A stretch of DNA of 16,777 nucleotides from SKPH01 sp051748565 (lineage in GTDB: Bacteria > Bacillota > Dethiobacteria > DTU022). The translations under genes were made by a program, and so were the position numbers. The stretch lies in assembly GCA_051748565.1 (NCBI GenBank), contig JBNJHN010000042.1, positions 1 to 16,777 on the forward strand. Reading direction: 5' to 3'. Positions 6,487 through 14,853 of this stretch are shown piece after piece; the first letter of the stretch is position 1; every line of letters starts with the position of its first letter. A model generated the notes under the pieces. The model was not told the DNA's origin. It saw only the letters and a list, made by a program, of their open reading frames with translations, and did not search any database.

Positions 6487-7857
6487 ATGCGTAATAATGC
6501 TGCTCAAATGGGCGAAGAAAGTATTACCAGGCTGCTGCTCCGCTTTTCTCTGCCGGCCACGGCCGGAATGCTGGTTATGGCAACCTATAACATAGTCGAT
6601 ACAATCTTTGTCGGGATCCTGGGCAGCGAAGCAATCGCGGCCCTGTCGGTTGCTTTTCCCTTCCAGATGCTCTTGGGCGCACTCGGCATCGGGACCGGTG
6701 TCGGCGCGGCATCGCTGATATCCCGCTCCCTCGGCAGCGGCCAGATGGATATGGCTCGAAGTGCGGTCGGGCAGGTGATCAGCCTGTCATTTATTTACGG
6801 CCTCGTTGTCGCCCTGATCGGCTTTTTTTATCTTGAACCCCTCCTGGTCCTCTTCGGGGCTACCCCGGAGATCCTGGACCTGACCGCTGAATACGTTATT
6901 GTGATTACCAGCGGTTCGGTTATGTTCTTCCTGATCATGAGCCTCAATAATACGGTCAGGGGGGAAGGAAACCCCAAGCTGTCCATGTATGTAATGATTA
7001 TCTCGGCGCTGATCAATATTGCCCTTGATCCCATCTTTATTTTTGTGCTCGGTTTGGGAGTGCGCGGCGCCGCGGTGGCCACGGTACTGGCCAAAATTGT
7101 CGGTGTTGTAATTATGCTGCGTTACTTCACTTCGGGCCGGGGTGAAATCAGGATAAACTTAGCCTGCCTCAGGCCGCGCCTGGAGACGATACAGAAGATT
7201 TATGTTATAGGTTTTCCGGCGATGATCCTGCAAATATCGACCAACCTCTCCCTGGTTGTCGCCAATAATATCCTTGCCGCTTACGGTTACCTGGCTATTG
7301 CCGCCCTGGGTTTGATATTCCGTCTTTTTATGTTTGCCCTGATGCCGGTAATCGGCGTATCCCAGGGAATGCTGCCGATCATCGGCTATAATTTCGGGGC
7401 CGGCAAAATGGACCGTATCCGTGAAACACTTATCAAGGGTGTTGTGATCAGCACCATTATAGCCACCTTCTTCGGTGTTATTTACTTCATCTGGCCGGGC
7501 ATGTTTATTAGTATTTTCAGCAGGGAGCCGGAGCTGATTGCCCTGGGCAGCGAAGCCCTGCGGATCATGGTGGTCATGTTTCCCCTGATTGGCGCCCAGG
7601 TTGTTTTCTCCACCTATTTTCAGGCAACCGGTAAAGGGATGCCTTCCCTGCTGCTCTCTATCCTGCGGGAAGTAATTTTATTTATTCCTTTCCTGATCAT
7701 ATTCTCCGGTCTTCTTGGTTTAAGCGGGGTCTGGATTTCCCGCCCGGTCAGTGACCTGCTCGCTTTTCTGGTTACCTATATTCTTATTACCCGCGAGCTC
7801 AGGCGCCAGGGAATTCCACTTCGTCCCTCGGCATTGACGGTGCAGGAGAGGCAATAA
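6487..7857 (+). CDS. MATE-family multidrug exporter
   Basis: A 456-residue protein with about twelve membrane segments in two six-helix halves, the normal length for the family. Landmarks are NIVDTIFVG at 35-43 and the GIGTGVGAASLISRSLG stretch at 67-83 in the first half, TVRGEGN in the middle, and the second-half counterpart GYNFGAGK at 300-307. MATE proteins expel cationic drugs, metabolites or flavins across the cytoplasmic membrane in exchange for Na+ or H+. GGAGGT at 6469-6474 is the ribosome binding site, 12 bases before ATG 6487. The gene has its own promoter with an overlapping dyad, so it is probably inducible. The PilZ gene follows in the same direction after 119 bases. The exported compound cannot be told from sequence. 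Confidence 0.93.
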   Translation: MRNNAAQMGEESITRLLLRFSLPATAGMLVMATYNIVDTIFVGILGSEAIAALSVAFPFQMLLGALGIGTGVGAASLISRSLGSGQMDMARSAVGQVISLSFIYGLVVALIGFFYLEPLLVLFGATPEILDLTAEYVIVITSGSVMFFLIMSLNNTVRGEGNPKLSMYVMIISALINIALDPIFIFVLGLGVRGAAVATVLAKIVGVVIMLRYFTSGRGEIRINLACLRPRLETIQKIYVIGFPAMILQISTNLSLVVANNILAAYGYLAIAALGLIFRLFMFALMPVIGVSQGMLPIIGYNFGAGKMDRIRETLIKGVVISTIIATFFGVIYFIWPGMFISIFSREPELIALGSEALRIMVVMFPLIGAQVVFSTYFQATGKGMPSLLLSILREVILFIPFLIIFSGLLGLSGVWISRPVSDLLAFLVTYILITRELRRQGIPLRPSALTVQERQ

Positions 7858-7976
7858 AGCAGGATGTCTGAGAGCCGTTCCCCAGATTAAAGGATAGGTC
7901 GAAAGGCCCTAAAGAAGGATATTTTGAAAAGCTTGTAGAATGAATGCACCTCAGTTAATAAGGGGGGACATCTGAA

Positions 7977-8672
7977 ATGGGAGAAAATGGGCTGCTTGAA
8001 ACAGTATTTGCTCCGGGCAGCAGTATCATGATCGAGTATGTAAACCTGCGGGGGCTGCCGAAAAACTGCAGCACCAGGGTGGAAGACCTGGAGGAATCGT
8101 ACCTCATCCTGCGGGCCCCCTATGTCAAGGGCCACCCGGAAAGATTTCATGAAAGCCAGGAGTTGACCCTGCGGCGGCTTGACAGTGAACAAAAAGAAGC
8201 CTACGTGACCAGTGTCTTTGTTATTGATGTCCGCCAGGGTGAAACGCCCATGCTGGTATGCAGTAAGCCGAAGAAAATCAATAAAACTTCGCTGAGGCGT
8301 TTTTCCCGTTTCAGTGTAAATATGCCCTTTAGCTATATTTTTCCCAATCAGTCCAAAGAGCATTCGGGAACTATTCGCGACCTCTCCCTGGGCGGCTGTT
8401 ATGCCCTGATTAATCCCGCGCCCGGGCTGAAAGAAGGGGCTGCCATGCAGCTTCTGATCACTATTCCAGGCGATGGCAAAGCGCTTTCTTTAAAAGGCAG
8501 GGTATTAAGAATCGATAATCTGAGTGAAGGGGATAAAGGCCCTGTCGGCATAGCGGTTGACTATTACCTGTTAACAGATGAAATGCTGGAAAAGCTGTAC
8601 GGTTACATATTTCAGCTTCAGCTGACTCATGAGAGGCTCTCCGGGCCGGTTCCCGACGTTAACGATCAATAA
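7977..8672 (+). CDS. YcgR-like PilZ-domain protein, cyclic-di-GMP receptor
   Basis: A 231-residue cytoplasmic protein in two parts. Residues 1 to about 100 form a beta-rich YcgR-N-type domain; residues about 105-220 are a PilZ domain. The two cyclic-di-GMP-binding motifs are intact: RxxxR as Arg107-Arg111 within LRRFSRF, and DxSxxGG as DLSLGG at 135-140. Proteins of this build bind cyclic-di-GMP and, in Bacillus and clostridia, usually act on flagellar motor or surface functions. No motility or cyclase gene is nearby. A GGGGGG run (7962-7967) is the ribosome binding site for ATG 7977. The gene is convergent with the PIG-L gene, 18 bases between stops. The 119-base leader shows no cyclic-di-GMP riboswitch core that I can recognise. 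Confidence 0.88.
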   Translation: MGENGLLETVFAPGSSIMIEYVNLRGLPKNCSTRVEDLEESYLILRAPYVKGHPERFHESQELTLRRLDSEQKEAYVTSVFVIDVRQGETPMLVCSKPKKINKTSLRRFSRFSVNMPFSYIFPNQSKEHSGTIRDLSLGGCYALINPAPGLKEGAAMQLLITIPGDGKALSLKGRVLRIDNLSEGDKGPVGIAVDYYLLTDEMLEKLYGYIFQLQLTHERLSGPVPDVNDQ

Positions 8673-8690
8673 AGGTTCAGTCTTTTTGAC

Positions 8691-9458
8691 TTAACACTGC
8701 CAGGCCTCTTCAAAAATATGCAGGTGATCAATAGAGAGCACCTTCAAAGATTCTACCGGTCCGCTTCTGTTTCCCTGGGCCTCGGCATGCTCGCCGGCCC
8801 TGGCGGTTAGATAAGACTTTAACTTCTCTGCTGCTGAGGGTGGAAACTGGCTGGCGTGGCAATCAATTGCCTCCATTTTTAAATCCCAGGTAGCGGAAAC
8901 ATCCACAAAGGTATTGGGATAAGCGGTATAGTAAAAAGCGATCATCTCAACTGCATGAGGCTGCAAACCTTCCTGTATATCAGCCGGGCAGAAGTTAGGC
9001 ATGCTGGAGAGAAGGCAGGCCTCGGCTGTGGCCAGGCCGGTGCGGTTATGATCGGAGTGGGCCTCGTAAGGCAGCCAGGGATCGCAGACCAGGACCGCTT
9101 CTGGCTTATGCCGGCGGATAACGCTGGTAATTTCAGAGCGTATCTGATCGTAAGGAAGGCAGCCGCCGTCTGCAAAGTCGAGCCACAGCAGGTTTTTTAC
9201 CCCCAACATGCCGGCCGTTTTTTCAGCCTCCTTCCGCCGTGTTATGATCAAATCTTCCTGTTCCAGGGCCGGATCGCAGGTGCCGGCCGAACCGTCGGTA
9301 ACAGTCAGGCAGGTAACGGTGGCCCCGGAGCGGGATAAAAGCGCGATGGTTGCGCCGGCGCCGATTTCCATGTCGTCGGGATGAGGTTGAACACAAAGAA
9401 TCTTTTTAGCTTTGAGCAGATTTGGAACAGGCAGGAAATCACAAATTCGGGGTTTCAT
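8691..9458 (-). CDS. PIG-L/LmbE-family deacetylase
   Basis: A 255-residue protein of the zinc-dependent N-acetylglucosamine-derivative deacetylase family. PHPDDMEIGAG at 25-35 gives the zinc ligands His26 and Asp29 and the catalytic Asp28; AHSDHN at 133-138 gives the third ligand, His137. Members include BshB (bacillithiol), MshB (mycothiol) and enzymes acting on cell-wall or antibiotic sugars. There is no bshA or bshC beside it, and the N-terminus is longer than in BshB (about 20 extra residues, KPRICDFLPVP), so a particular pathway is not claimed. GGAG at 9467-9470 lies upstream of ATG 9458. It is a single-gene unit that converges on the PilZ gene and diverges from the lipoprotein gene. Confidence 0.88.
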   Translation of the reverse strand: MKPRICDFLPVPNLLKAKKILCVQPHPDDMEIGAGATIALLSRSGATVTCLTVTDGSAGTCDPALEQEDLIITRRKEAEKTAGMLGVKNLLWLDFADGGCLPYDQIRSEITSVIRRHKPEAVLVCDPWLPYEAHSDHNRTGLATAEACLLSSMPNFCPADIQEGLQPHAVEMIAFYYTAYPNTFVDVSATWDLKMEAIDCHASQFPPSAAEKLKSYLTARAGEHAEAQGNRSGPVESLKVLSIDHLHIFEEAWQC

Positions 9459-9567
9459 CTAATCATCTCCCATCTGCTTAATACCATAGAATTAAACGGT
9501 CGGAGCCTTAAACCCTCTCTGATGGCTGATTTTCCCCGGGAATTTATTTGCGCAGGGAAATATTCCG

Positions 9568-9591
9568 TTATCGATAAATAATTTACGATAA
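9568..9591. promoter_or_regulatory. Near-perfect 24-base dyad in the divergent PIG-L/lipoprotein region
   Basis: TTATCG (9568-9573) and CGATAA (9586-9591) flank TAAAT-A-ATTTA (9575-9585). The whole is a perfect palindrome except for one extra A at 9574. It lies about 110 bases from each of the two divergent start codons. It could be an operator for either gene. The AT-rich centre leaves only a weak RNA hairpin, so a DNA-binding site is more likely than a terminator. No partner protein can be named. Confidence 0.4.
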
Positions 9592-9685
9592 AGCCCGGGA
9601 CGAGCGATTTGCTTTTTAATGCTCATACTGGTAAGTTATAGGGAAGCAAAAATATTATATTGCAGATCATGGGAGGAGAAACAGA

Positions 9686-10315
9686 ATGAAGAATCAATTA
9701 TCGCTGATTTTTGCAGTACTGCTGATCGGAATTTTGCTGATTGGCGGTTGCGCCGAAAGCCCGGAAGATGTAACAGTTCCCGAGGAAGTTGTAAGCGCTG
9801 ATCCTGACCCCGAGCAGGCTGTGATGGAATTTGTAGCAGCTATCGGGGATCTGGATTTGGATAAAGCAGAAAGCCTTATCGCACAGGATTATCTCGAAGA
9901 ATTTGGGGAAGATTTTGCAGATTTGAAAGCGGCCCTTGAAGAAGAGACGACTGAAGCCGCTGTAATGAGACAGATGTTCAGCGTGATATTTAACAATTTA
10001 GATATTACAACTACCGGGCACAGGATTGACGGAGATGAAGCTGTTGTCAATACGGTCAATACCCATCCCGATCCGGAAATATTAAGTGAAATGCTGATGT
10101 CCAAGTTGCTTGAAATGATGTTCAGCGGTGATGTGGATCTCGAGAATATGACCGATGAAGAGGGAATGCAGCTCATGCTTGAAGTTTTCAGGGAAGTCTT
10201 TACAGAAGTAGACAGAATAACCACTGAAGCCGAAGTGCCCATGGTCAGGGAAGATGGCAGGTGGAAAATTGCCGGCGAAGTGATCTCTGACTACACCCTG
10301 GATTTAGATATGTAA
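9686..10315 (+). CDS. Small acidic lipoprotein of unknown function
   Basis: A 209-residue precursor with a clear lipoprotein signal: Lys2, hydrophobic run 5-19, then IGGC with the lipidated Cys22. After a short Pro/Glu/Asp linker (25-45) comes one domain of about 160 residues that opens with EQAVMEFVAAIGDLDLDKAESL, the pattern of NTF2-like or DUF4878-type extracytoplasmic domains, and ends in a GRWKIAGE strand typical of that fold. The mature part is very acidic. Seven methionines fall in residues 136-164 (136, 138, 144, 145, 155, 161, 164). GGGAGGAG at 9670-9677 is a strong ribosome binding site. It is anchored outside the cytoplasmic membrane; no function is evident. A bidirectional terminator follows. 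Confidence 0.85.
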   Translation: MKNQLSLIFAVLLIGILLIGGCAESPEDVTVPEEVVSADPDPEQAVMEFVAAIGDLDLDKAESLIAQDYLEEFGEDFADLKAALEEETTEAAVMRQMFSVIFNNLDITTTGHRIDGDEAVVNTVNTHPDPEILSEMLMSKLLEMMFSGDVDLENMTDEEGMQLMLEVFREVFTEVDRITTEAEVPMVREDGRWKIAGEVISDYTLDLDM

Positions 10316-10341
10316 AAAATTAAAAGCGGACCAAATAAAAG

Positions 10342-10399
10342 GGGCCTCTCCACTTACTTAAACGCCGGGTGCGTTGTGTCGTAAAAAGTGCAGAGGCCC
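10342..10399. terminator. Bidirectional terminator between lipoprotein and PurL-like genes
   Basis: GGGCCTCT (10342-10349) pairs with AGAGGCCC (10392-10399), and CACTT (10351-10355) with AAGTG (10386-10390), with a single C-C mismatch between the two blocks. T-rich sequence follows on the plus strand (CTTGTTTATTTATT) and on the minus strand (CCTTTTATTTGG). It lies between the stop codons of convergent genes and should serve both. Confidence 0.8.
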
Positions 10400-10410
10400 T
10401 GCTTGTTTAT

Positions 10411-11502
10411 TTATTCGATCAGCTCTGCCGGAGGCTGGTGGGGGATTCGGGCGATCTCCTGATCACCGTACATGAATACCGCTTCTTTGTCAGCGGTAAT
10501 TGCTCCGATTTCGGCAGCTGCAACTCCGGCGCTGCCTGCCGCATCCATAACTTCTGCCACATTTTCCGGAGAGACTTGAAAGAGCATCCTGGCCTGGGTT
10601 TCGCAGATCAGGATTTCTTCAGGTGTCAGACCCTCCGCTTTTACCGGAGCAGCGGCCAAATCTACCTTAGCCCCCAACCCGCCGAAACGGACTGATTCGC
10701 TCACGGCAGCGCCGATCCCGGCTGCCCCCAGGTCGGAGCAGGCATTGATTTTGCCGGTTTTAATCGCAGCGAGGGCCGCTTCCATGGTAGCTTTTTCTTC
10801 ATCGAAGAGCGCCTCGGCCGGGCGCATCACGTCGGCCAGGCCGGCCCGGTAAAGGGTGTCGTTACCGTCATTGTTAGTTTTACCGAGAATGATCAGGCGG
10901 TCGCCCGCATTCTTGGCCGGTTTGGTCAGCGGTTCATCAATGACCAGGCGGCCGATAACCGCAGCAACCACTGCCGGGACTATATCACTGAAAGAAGTCG
11001 AAAGACCCCCGCCGACAACAAAAACTCCCATTGTTTCACACATGTCGCGGATCCCCTTGACGATCAGGTCGACCCTTTCCCCGCTGGTCATAACCTGGCA
11101 TTCGCCGCAGGTGCACTTTCCTTTAAAACCACAGGAGCCCACAATTACTTCTTCATCCAGGGGCCGCGTTCCGATAAAATCAAGCAGAAACAGGGGCCGC
11201 CCGCCCATGGCCACAACATCTCTCATCGCCCCGCCCGCCCCGGTAGCTGCACTGTCGTAAGGCCGGGGGACGCACGGCGAGCAATGGCTTTCCATTTTTG
11301 CCACCATCAGTCCCTCATCTCCAGGCATGCGGAAAACGGCGGCGTCGTCGTTAGCGTCAGGACCGATCAGCAGGCTGCCGGGCGACACTCTGGCCACTGC
11401 TTCATTCAGTTTTTTAAATACACCAAAATCGATGGCCTTATCAATATTATGGTGCAGGTGAATAAAGAGGCCGTGCATTAAAGCTCTCTCAATAGTATTC
11501 AT
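10411..11502 (-). CDS. PurL-like AIR-synthase-related protein with cysteine-rich insertion
   Basis: A 363-residue relative of the catalytic half of formylglycinamidine ribonucleotide synthase II (PurL) and thus of the PurM/SelD/HypE/ThiL ATP-binding superfamily. Comparable stretches are GPDANDDAAVF at 47-57, KMESH at 69-73, the SAATGAGGAMRD glycine loop at 84-95, VVGGG at 162-166, SDLGAAGIGAAVSE at 256-269 and ETQARML at 301-307. True PurL reads ESHNHPS where this protein has ESHCSPC (71-77), so the catalytic histidine that follows ESHN is replaced. An added segment at 124-135 carries Cys124, Cys130, Cys132 and Cys135. It is much shorter than PurL (about 730 residues). It is therefore unlikely to make purines; a side role in maturation or activation chemistry is possible. 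GAGGAGGG lies just upstream of ATG 11502. No purine genes are nearby. Confidence 0.78.
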   Translation of the reverse strand: MNTIERALMHGLFIHLHHNIDKAIDFGVFKKLNEAVARVSPGSLLIGPDANDDAAVFRMPGDEGLMVAKMESHCSPCVPRPYDSAATGAGGAMRDVVAMGGRPLFLLDFIGTRPLDEEVIVGSCGFKGKCTCGECQVMTSGERVDLIVKGIRDMCETMGVFVVGGGLSTSFSDIVPAVVAAVIGRLVIDEPLTKPAKNAGDRLIILGKTNNDGNDTLYRAGLADVMRPAEALFDEEKATMEAALAAIKTGKINACSDLGAAGIGAAVSESVRFGGLGAKVDLAAAPVKAEGLTPEEILICETQARMLFQVSPENVAEVMDAAGSAGVAAAEIGAITADKEAVFMYGDQEIARIPHQPPAELIE

Positions 11503-11538
11503 TGCGGAAGTCCCTCCTCATCATAAAAACTCTACCTT

Positions 11539-11549
11539 ATTATATACCA
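11539..11549 (-). promoter_or_regulatory. Possible extended -10 promoter of the PurL-like gene
   Basis: Read on the minus strand, TGG followed by TATATAAT (11549 down to 11539) resembles an extended -10 element about 37 bases before the start codon. No good -35 box stands 16-18 bases upstream. Position and sequence are suggestive only. Confidence 0.3.
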
Positions 11550-11732
11550 CTGATTGAGCTGATTTCCTGTTGAACTGTTTATACCCGGTGGAAGCGGGAT
11601 TAGCTGTCTCTTAAAAGGGAATAGCGGTTGTTCCGGGGAATATAACCAGTAAATTTGAAATATCAGATTGAAAGCATAATTGTATAGTAGTGACTTAAAC
11701 AATATTAATCGAAAGATTGAAAGGAGATTGCC

Positions 11733-13004
11733 ATGTCTGAAATTGAAAAAAACGCTAAGGGTTACCGCCTCCTCAGCTGTGAGGAAGCCTCCAAACATCA
11801 CTTTGAAAGGGCGGCAAATAAACTAAAACTAAAGCGGTCGCTTCGCAACTGGCTAAGGATCCCCTTCCGTGAAATTTCGGTGCACCTGCCGGTTGTCATG
11901 GATGATGGTAACCTTCATATTTTTGAAGGGTTCCGTGTCCAGCACAATAATGCCCGAGGGCCGCACAAAGGAGGAACCCGCTTTCACCCCAGAGTTACCC
12001 TGGGTGATGTTCGCGGGTTGGCCTCCTGGATGACCTGGAAGACTGCCCTGCTGAACCTGCCCCTGGGCGGCGCCAAGGGCGGAGTGGCCTGTGATGCAAA
12101 AAAAATGTCGGAAGCAGAGCTGGAGCGGTTGACCCGCAAGTATACCCAGGCCATCAGCGTCGATATCGGGCCGTACCAGGATATCCCCGCGCCTGACGTT
12201 AATACGGATGAAAAAGTAATGGCCTGGATTATGGACGAGTACAGTAAACTGCGCGGTTATTCACCGGCGGTGGTGACCGGTAAACCGGTTGACCTGGGAG
12301 GGTCTCCCGGCCGAAAAAGCGCTACAGGGCTTGGGGTGGCCTACATTGTTGAACAGTGGGCGGCGGAAAATGGATACAAAATGGAAGAGAGTACTGCCGT
12401 CGTACAGGGTTTTGGCAATGTTGGTTATCATAGTGCTTACCACCTGAGTAAAATGGGCTGTAAGATTGTGGCAATTTCCGATTCGGGTGCCGGAATTGTG
12501 AACAAAGAAGGCCTCGATGTGGAAAAAGTGCTCAAACATAAAGAAGAGACAGGTTCTGTTTCCGGCTTCCCCGGTGCGGAAACTGTTAAGAAAGAGAAGA
12601 TCTTTGCCCAAAAGTGTGACTTCCTGATTCCCGCCGCCCTGGAAAATGCCATCAAGGGCGATAATTTTGCCGATATTCAGGCCAGGGTGATTTTTGAAGC
12701 GGCAAATGGCCCCACCTGCCCCCTGTGTGAGCCGGATCTCGAGGCGAAGGGGATTACCATCATGCCTGATATCCTGGTCAACAGCGGGGGCGTGGTAGTT
12801 TCTTACTTTGAATGGGTCCAGAACCTGCAGCAGTTCAGCTGGAGCGAAGAACAGGTCGATATGGAACTGCAAAAAAAAATGAAAAACGCCTATAACCGGG
12901 TTACTGAAAAAGCAGCTGAAGAAAAAGTAACCATGCGCATAGCTGCTTACATGCTGGCCATAGAGAAAGTAGCCGCCGCGGCCCAGACCAGGGGCGCCTA
13001 TTAA
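11733..13004 (+). CDS. gdhA: Glutamate (Glu/Leu/Phe/Val-type) dehydrogenase
   Basis: A 423-residue protein of the usual length for hexameric bacterial and archaeal glutamate dehydrogenases. Substrate residues are present: Lys79 (GPHKGG), Lys103 (WMTWKTAL) and catalytic Lys115 (LPLGGAKGG). The essential Asp lies in IPAPDVNT (Asp155). The nucleotide fold begins with GFGNVG at 226-231 and ends its second strand at ISDS (Asp250), which favours NAD over NADP. It interconverts glutamate and 2-oxoglutarate plus ammonia, probably in amino-acid catabolism or ammonia assimilation in the cytoplasm. AAGGAGA directly precedes ATG 11733. The 230-base leader holds no T-box or riboswitch that I can identify. 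polX follows on the same strand after 70 bases with no evident terminator, so readthrough is possible. A leucine or phenylalanine dehydrogenase is less likely given the length and lysine set. Confidence 0.93.
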   Translation: MSEIEKNAKGYRLLSCEEASKHHFERAANKLKLKRSLRNWLRIPFREISVHLPVVMDDGNLHIFEGFRVQHNNARGPHKGGTRFHPRVTLGDVRGLASWMTWKTALLNLPLGGAKGGVACDAKKMSEAELERLTRKYTQAISVDIGPYQDIPAPDVNTDEKVMAWIMDEYSKLRGYSPAVVTGKPVDLGGSPGRKSATGLGVAYIVEQWAAENGYKMEESTAVVQGFGNVGYHSAYHLSKMGCKIVAISDSGAGIVNKEGLDVEKVLKHKEETGSVSGFPGAETVKKEKIFAQKCDFLIPAALENAIKGDNFADIQARVIFEAANGPTCPLCEPDLEAKGITIMPDILVNSGGVVVSYFEWVQNLQQFSWSEEQVDMELQKKMKNAYNRVTEKAAEEKVTMRIAAYMLAIEKVAAAAQTRGAY

Positions 13005-13060
13005 TCAACAAGTTAAGGGAGTAATTTCAGATACCTTTTACCGGCTCATGATTATTGTCG

Positions 13061-13070
13061 GGGGGAGGAA
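13061..13070 (+). promoter_or_regulatory. Ribosome binding site that fixes the polX start at 13075
   Basis: GGGGGAGGAA ends four bases before ATG 13075. The earlier in-frame ATG at 13048 has no ribosome binding site within 20 bases, and starting there would add nine residues not expected in the family. This supports 13075. Confidence 0.8.
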
Positions 13071-13074
13071 ATGG

Positions 13075-14805
13075 ATGGTAGAGAAGCAGGGAACGGCAAA
13101 AGTTCTCGAGGAAATCGGGGTCTTGCTCGAACTTAAAGGTGAAAACCCATTTAAAAGCAGGGCTTATTACAGTGCTGCCCGCACTGTTGAACTGATGGGT
13201 GAAGAAGAGCTGGAAAAACTTGTCCACGAAGACAAGCTTAAAGATGTTAAGGGTATCGGCTCGGCGATCAATGAAAAGTTGAAAGAACTTGTTCTTACCG
13301 GCAAACTTAACTACTATGAAGAGCTGAAAGAAAGCATCCCGGAAGGGCTTTTTGAAATACTAAAAGTACCCGGACTCGGGCCCCGGAAGGTCAGGGCCCT
13401 TTATGATATGCTCGAGATTACCACCCTGGCCGAACTTGAATACGCCTGCCGTGAAAACCGGTTGGTCAACCTTAAAGGTTTTGGGCAGAAAACCCAGGAT
13501 AATATTCTTGAGGGGATTGAGTTTCTTCGCCGTAACCAGGGTCAATATTTTTACAGTGAAGCCCGCAGGGTTGCCGATGAGCTTGTCGAGAAGCTAAAAG
13601 AATTCCCCGCCCTGGGTGAGGTGAGCCTGGCCGGCAGTATCAGGCGCTTTCGGGAAATAGTCAAAGATATTGACCTGGTGGCTTCGACCGATGAACCGGC
13701 CGACCTGACCGCTTATTTTTGCGATCTGCCCCAGGTGGCCGGGGTAATTGCGCATGGGGATACAAAAGCTTCCGTCCAGCTGGATGAAGGAATTAATGCC
13801 GACCTGCGGGTAGTTAAGAAGCAGTTATTTCCTTATGCCCTCCATCACTTTACGGGCAGTAAAGAACATAATACAGCCCTGCGCCACAGGGCAAAGAATA
13901 TGGGAATGAAAATTAACGAGTACGGCCTGTTTCGGGGAGAGGAAGAAGAGCTTGTTGAGTGCCGGAATGAAACAGAATTCTTTGCTGTCCTTGATCTTGA
14001 TTACATCCCCCCTGAACTGCGTGAAAACTATGGGGAAATCGAGGCAGCTGAAGCAGGCGACCTGCCAACGCTTGTTGAAGAAAAAGATATTCGCGGCATT
14101 TTTCACGTGCACACTCTTTACAGCGACGGCACCAATACGCTGGAAGAAGTGGTCCGGCACTGCAGTGAACTTGGCTATGAATATGTGGGTATTACGGATC
14201 ACAGCCAGTCGGCTTCTTATGCGGGAGGTCTGAAGGAAGAAGATCTGGAGGAACAGCAGGAAGAGATAGAGGCCCTGCGTGAAAAATATCCCGGTATAGC
14301 AATACTGCGCGGGGTTGAGTCAGATATAAGGGGCGACGGCAGCCTCGATTATCCTGATGCCGTGTTAGAACGCCTGGACTTTGTTATTGCCTCGGTTCAT
14401 TCGGGCTTGAAGATGGAGCGCTCAAAGATGACCGATAGGCTCTGCCGGGCTCTCTCTGACCCCCGGGTAACTATGCTGGGACACCCGACCAACAGGCTGC
14501 TGCTCGGGCGGGACAGTTCCCCCCTGGATCTCGAAGAAGTTTTTCAGAGTGCTCTCGAAAACGGCGTTATCCTGGAGCTGAACGCCAGCCCGGCACGCCT
14601 GGACCTCGATTGGCGTCACCTGAAAAAGATCAGGGAAATGGGCCTGCTCGTTTCAATCAATCCCGATGCTCACCGGCTGGAAAGTTTTGAGGATACCAAC
14701 CTGGGTGTCGCCATCGCCCGCAAAGGCTGGCTTGAAAAGAAGGATATTTTTAATACCAGGTCCCGCAGTGAAGTCGAAAAGTACCTGCGCAAAAGGCACG
14801 GTTAA
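13075..14805 (+). CDS. polX: DNA polymerase X with PHP exonuclease domain
   Basis: From ATG 13075 the protein has 576 residues, close to Bacillus subtilis PolX (570), whose N-terminus aligns with MVEKQGTAKVLEEIGVLLEL. Order of domains: 8-kDa helix-hairpin-helix part (about 1-90), a second hairpin around VPGLGPRK (98-105), a third around LKGFGQKT (133-140), the nucleotidyltransferase palm with GS at 187-188 and catalytic Asp198, Asp200 and Asp243, and a PHP domain from about 340 to the end. PHP metal ligands are present: His344, His346, Asp351, His376, Glu415, His442, His470, Asp531 and His533. The enzyme fills short gaps in base-excision repair and has a manganese-dependent 3'-5' exonuclease. 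It lies between gdhA and the DUF4126 gene in the same direction; in many Firmicutes it neighbours mutS2, which is not seen here. Confidence 0.95.
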   Translation: MVEKQGTAKVLEEIGVLLELKGENPFKSRAYYSAARTVELMGEEELEKLVHEDKLKDVKGIGSAINEKLKELVLTGKLNYYEELKESIPEGLFEILKVPGLGPRKVRALYDMLEITTLAELEYACRENRLVNLKGFGQKTQDNILEGIEFLRRNQGQYFYSEARRVADELVEKLKEFPALGEVSLAGSIRRFREIVKDIDLVASTDEPADLTAYFCDLPQVAGVIAHGDTKASVQLDEGINADLRVVKKQLFPYALHHFTGSKEHNTALRHRAKNMGMKINEYGLFRGEEEELVECRNETEFFAVLDLDYIPPELRENYGEIEAAEAGDLPTLVEEKDIRGIFHVHTLYSDGTNTLEEVVRHCSELGYEYVGITDHSQSASYAGGLKEEDLEEQQEEIEALREKYPGIAILRGVESDIRGDGSLDYPDAVLERLDFVIASVHSGLKMERSKMTDRLCRALSDPRVTMLGHPTNRLLLGRDSSPLDLEEVFQSALENGVILELNASPARLDLDWRHLKKIREMGLLVSINPDAHRLESFEDTNLGVAIARKGWLEKKDIFNTRSRSEVEKYLRKRHG

Positions 14806-14853
14806 TATTTTTACAGGAGTAGTCGAAAGGTATAAATTTTCTCCATTCCTTGC

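Noticed and set aside
7858..7976. Cyclic-di-GMP riboswitch or sigma-D promoter before the PilZ gene
   Set aside because: No GEMM core sequence is recognisable, and the TAAA at 7888-7891 is not followed by a GCCGATAT-type box at the right distance.
11503..11732. T-box or other riboswitch before the dehydrogenase gene
   Set aside because: No T-box core or terminator/antiterminator pair is visible; only a loose GGTT/AACC near-palindrome around 11625-11648.
12261..12872. 203-residue open frame on the minus strand
   Set aside because: It is antisense to the dehydrogenase gene, whose motifs are complete across this stretch.
13048..13074. Upstream ATG for polX giving nine extra residues
   Set aside because: No ribosome binding site is near it; GGGGGAGGAA serves ATG 13075, and family alignment supports the later start.
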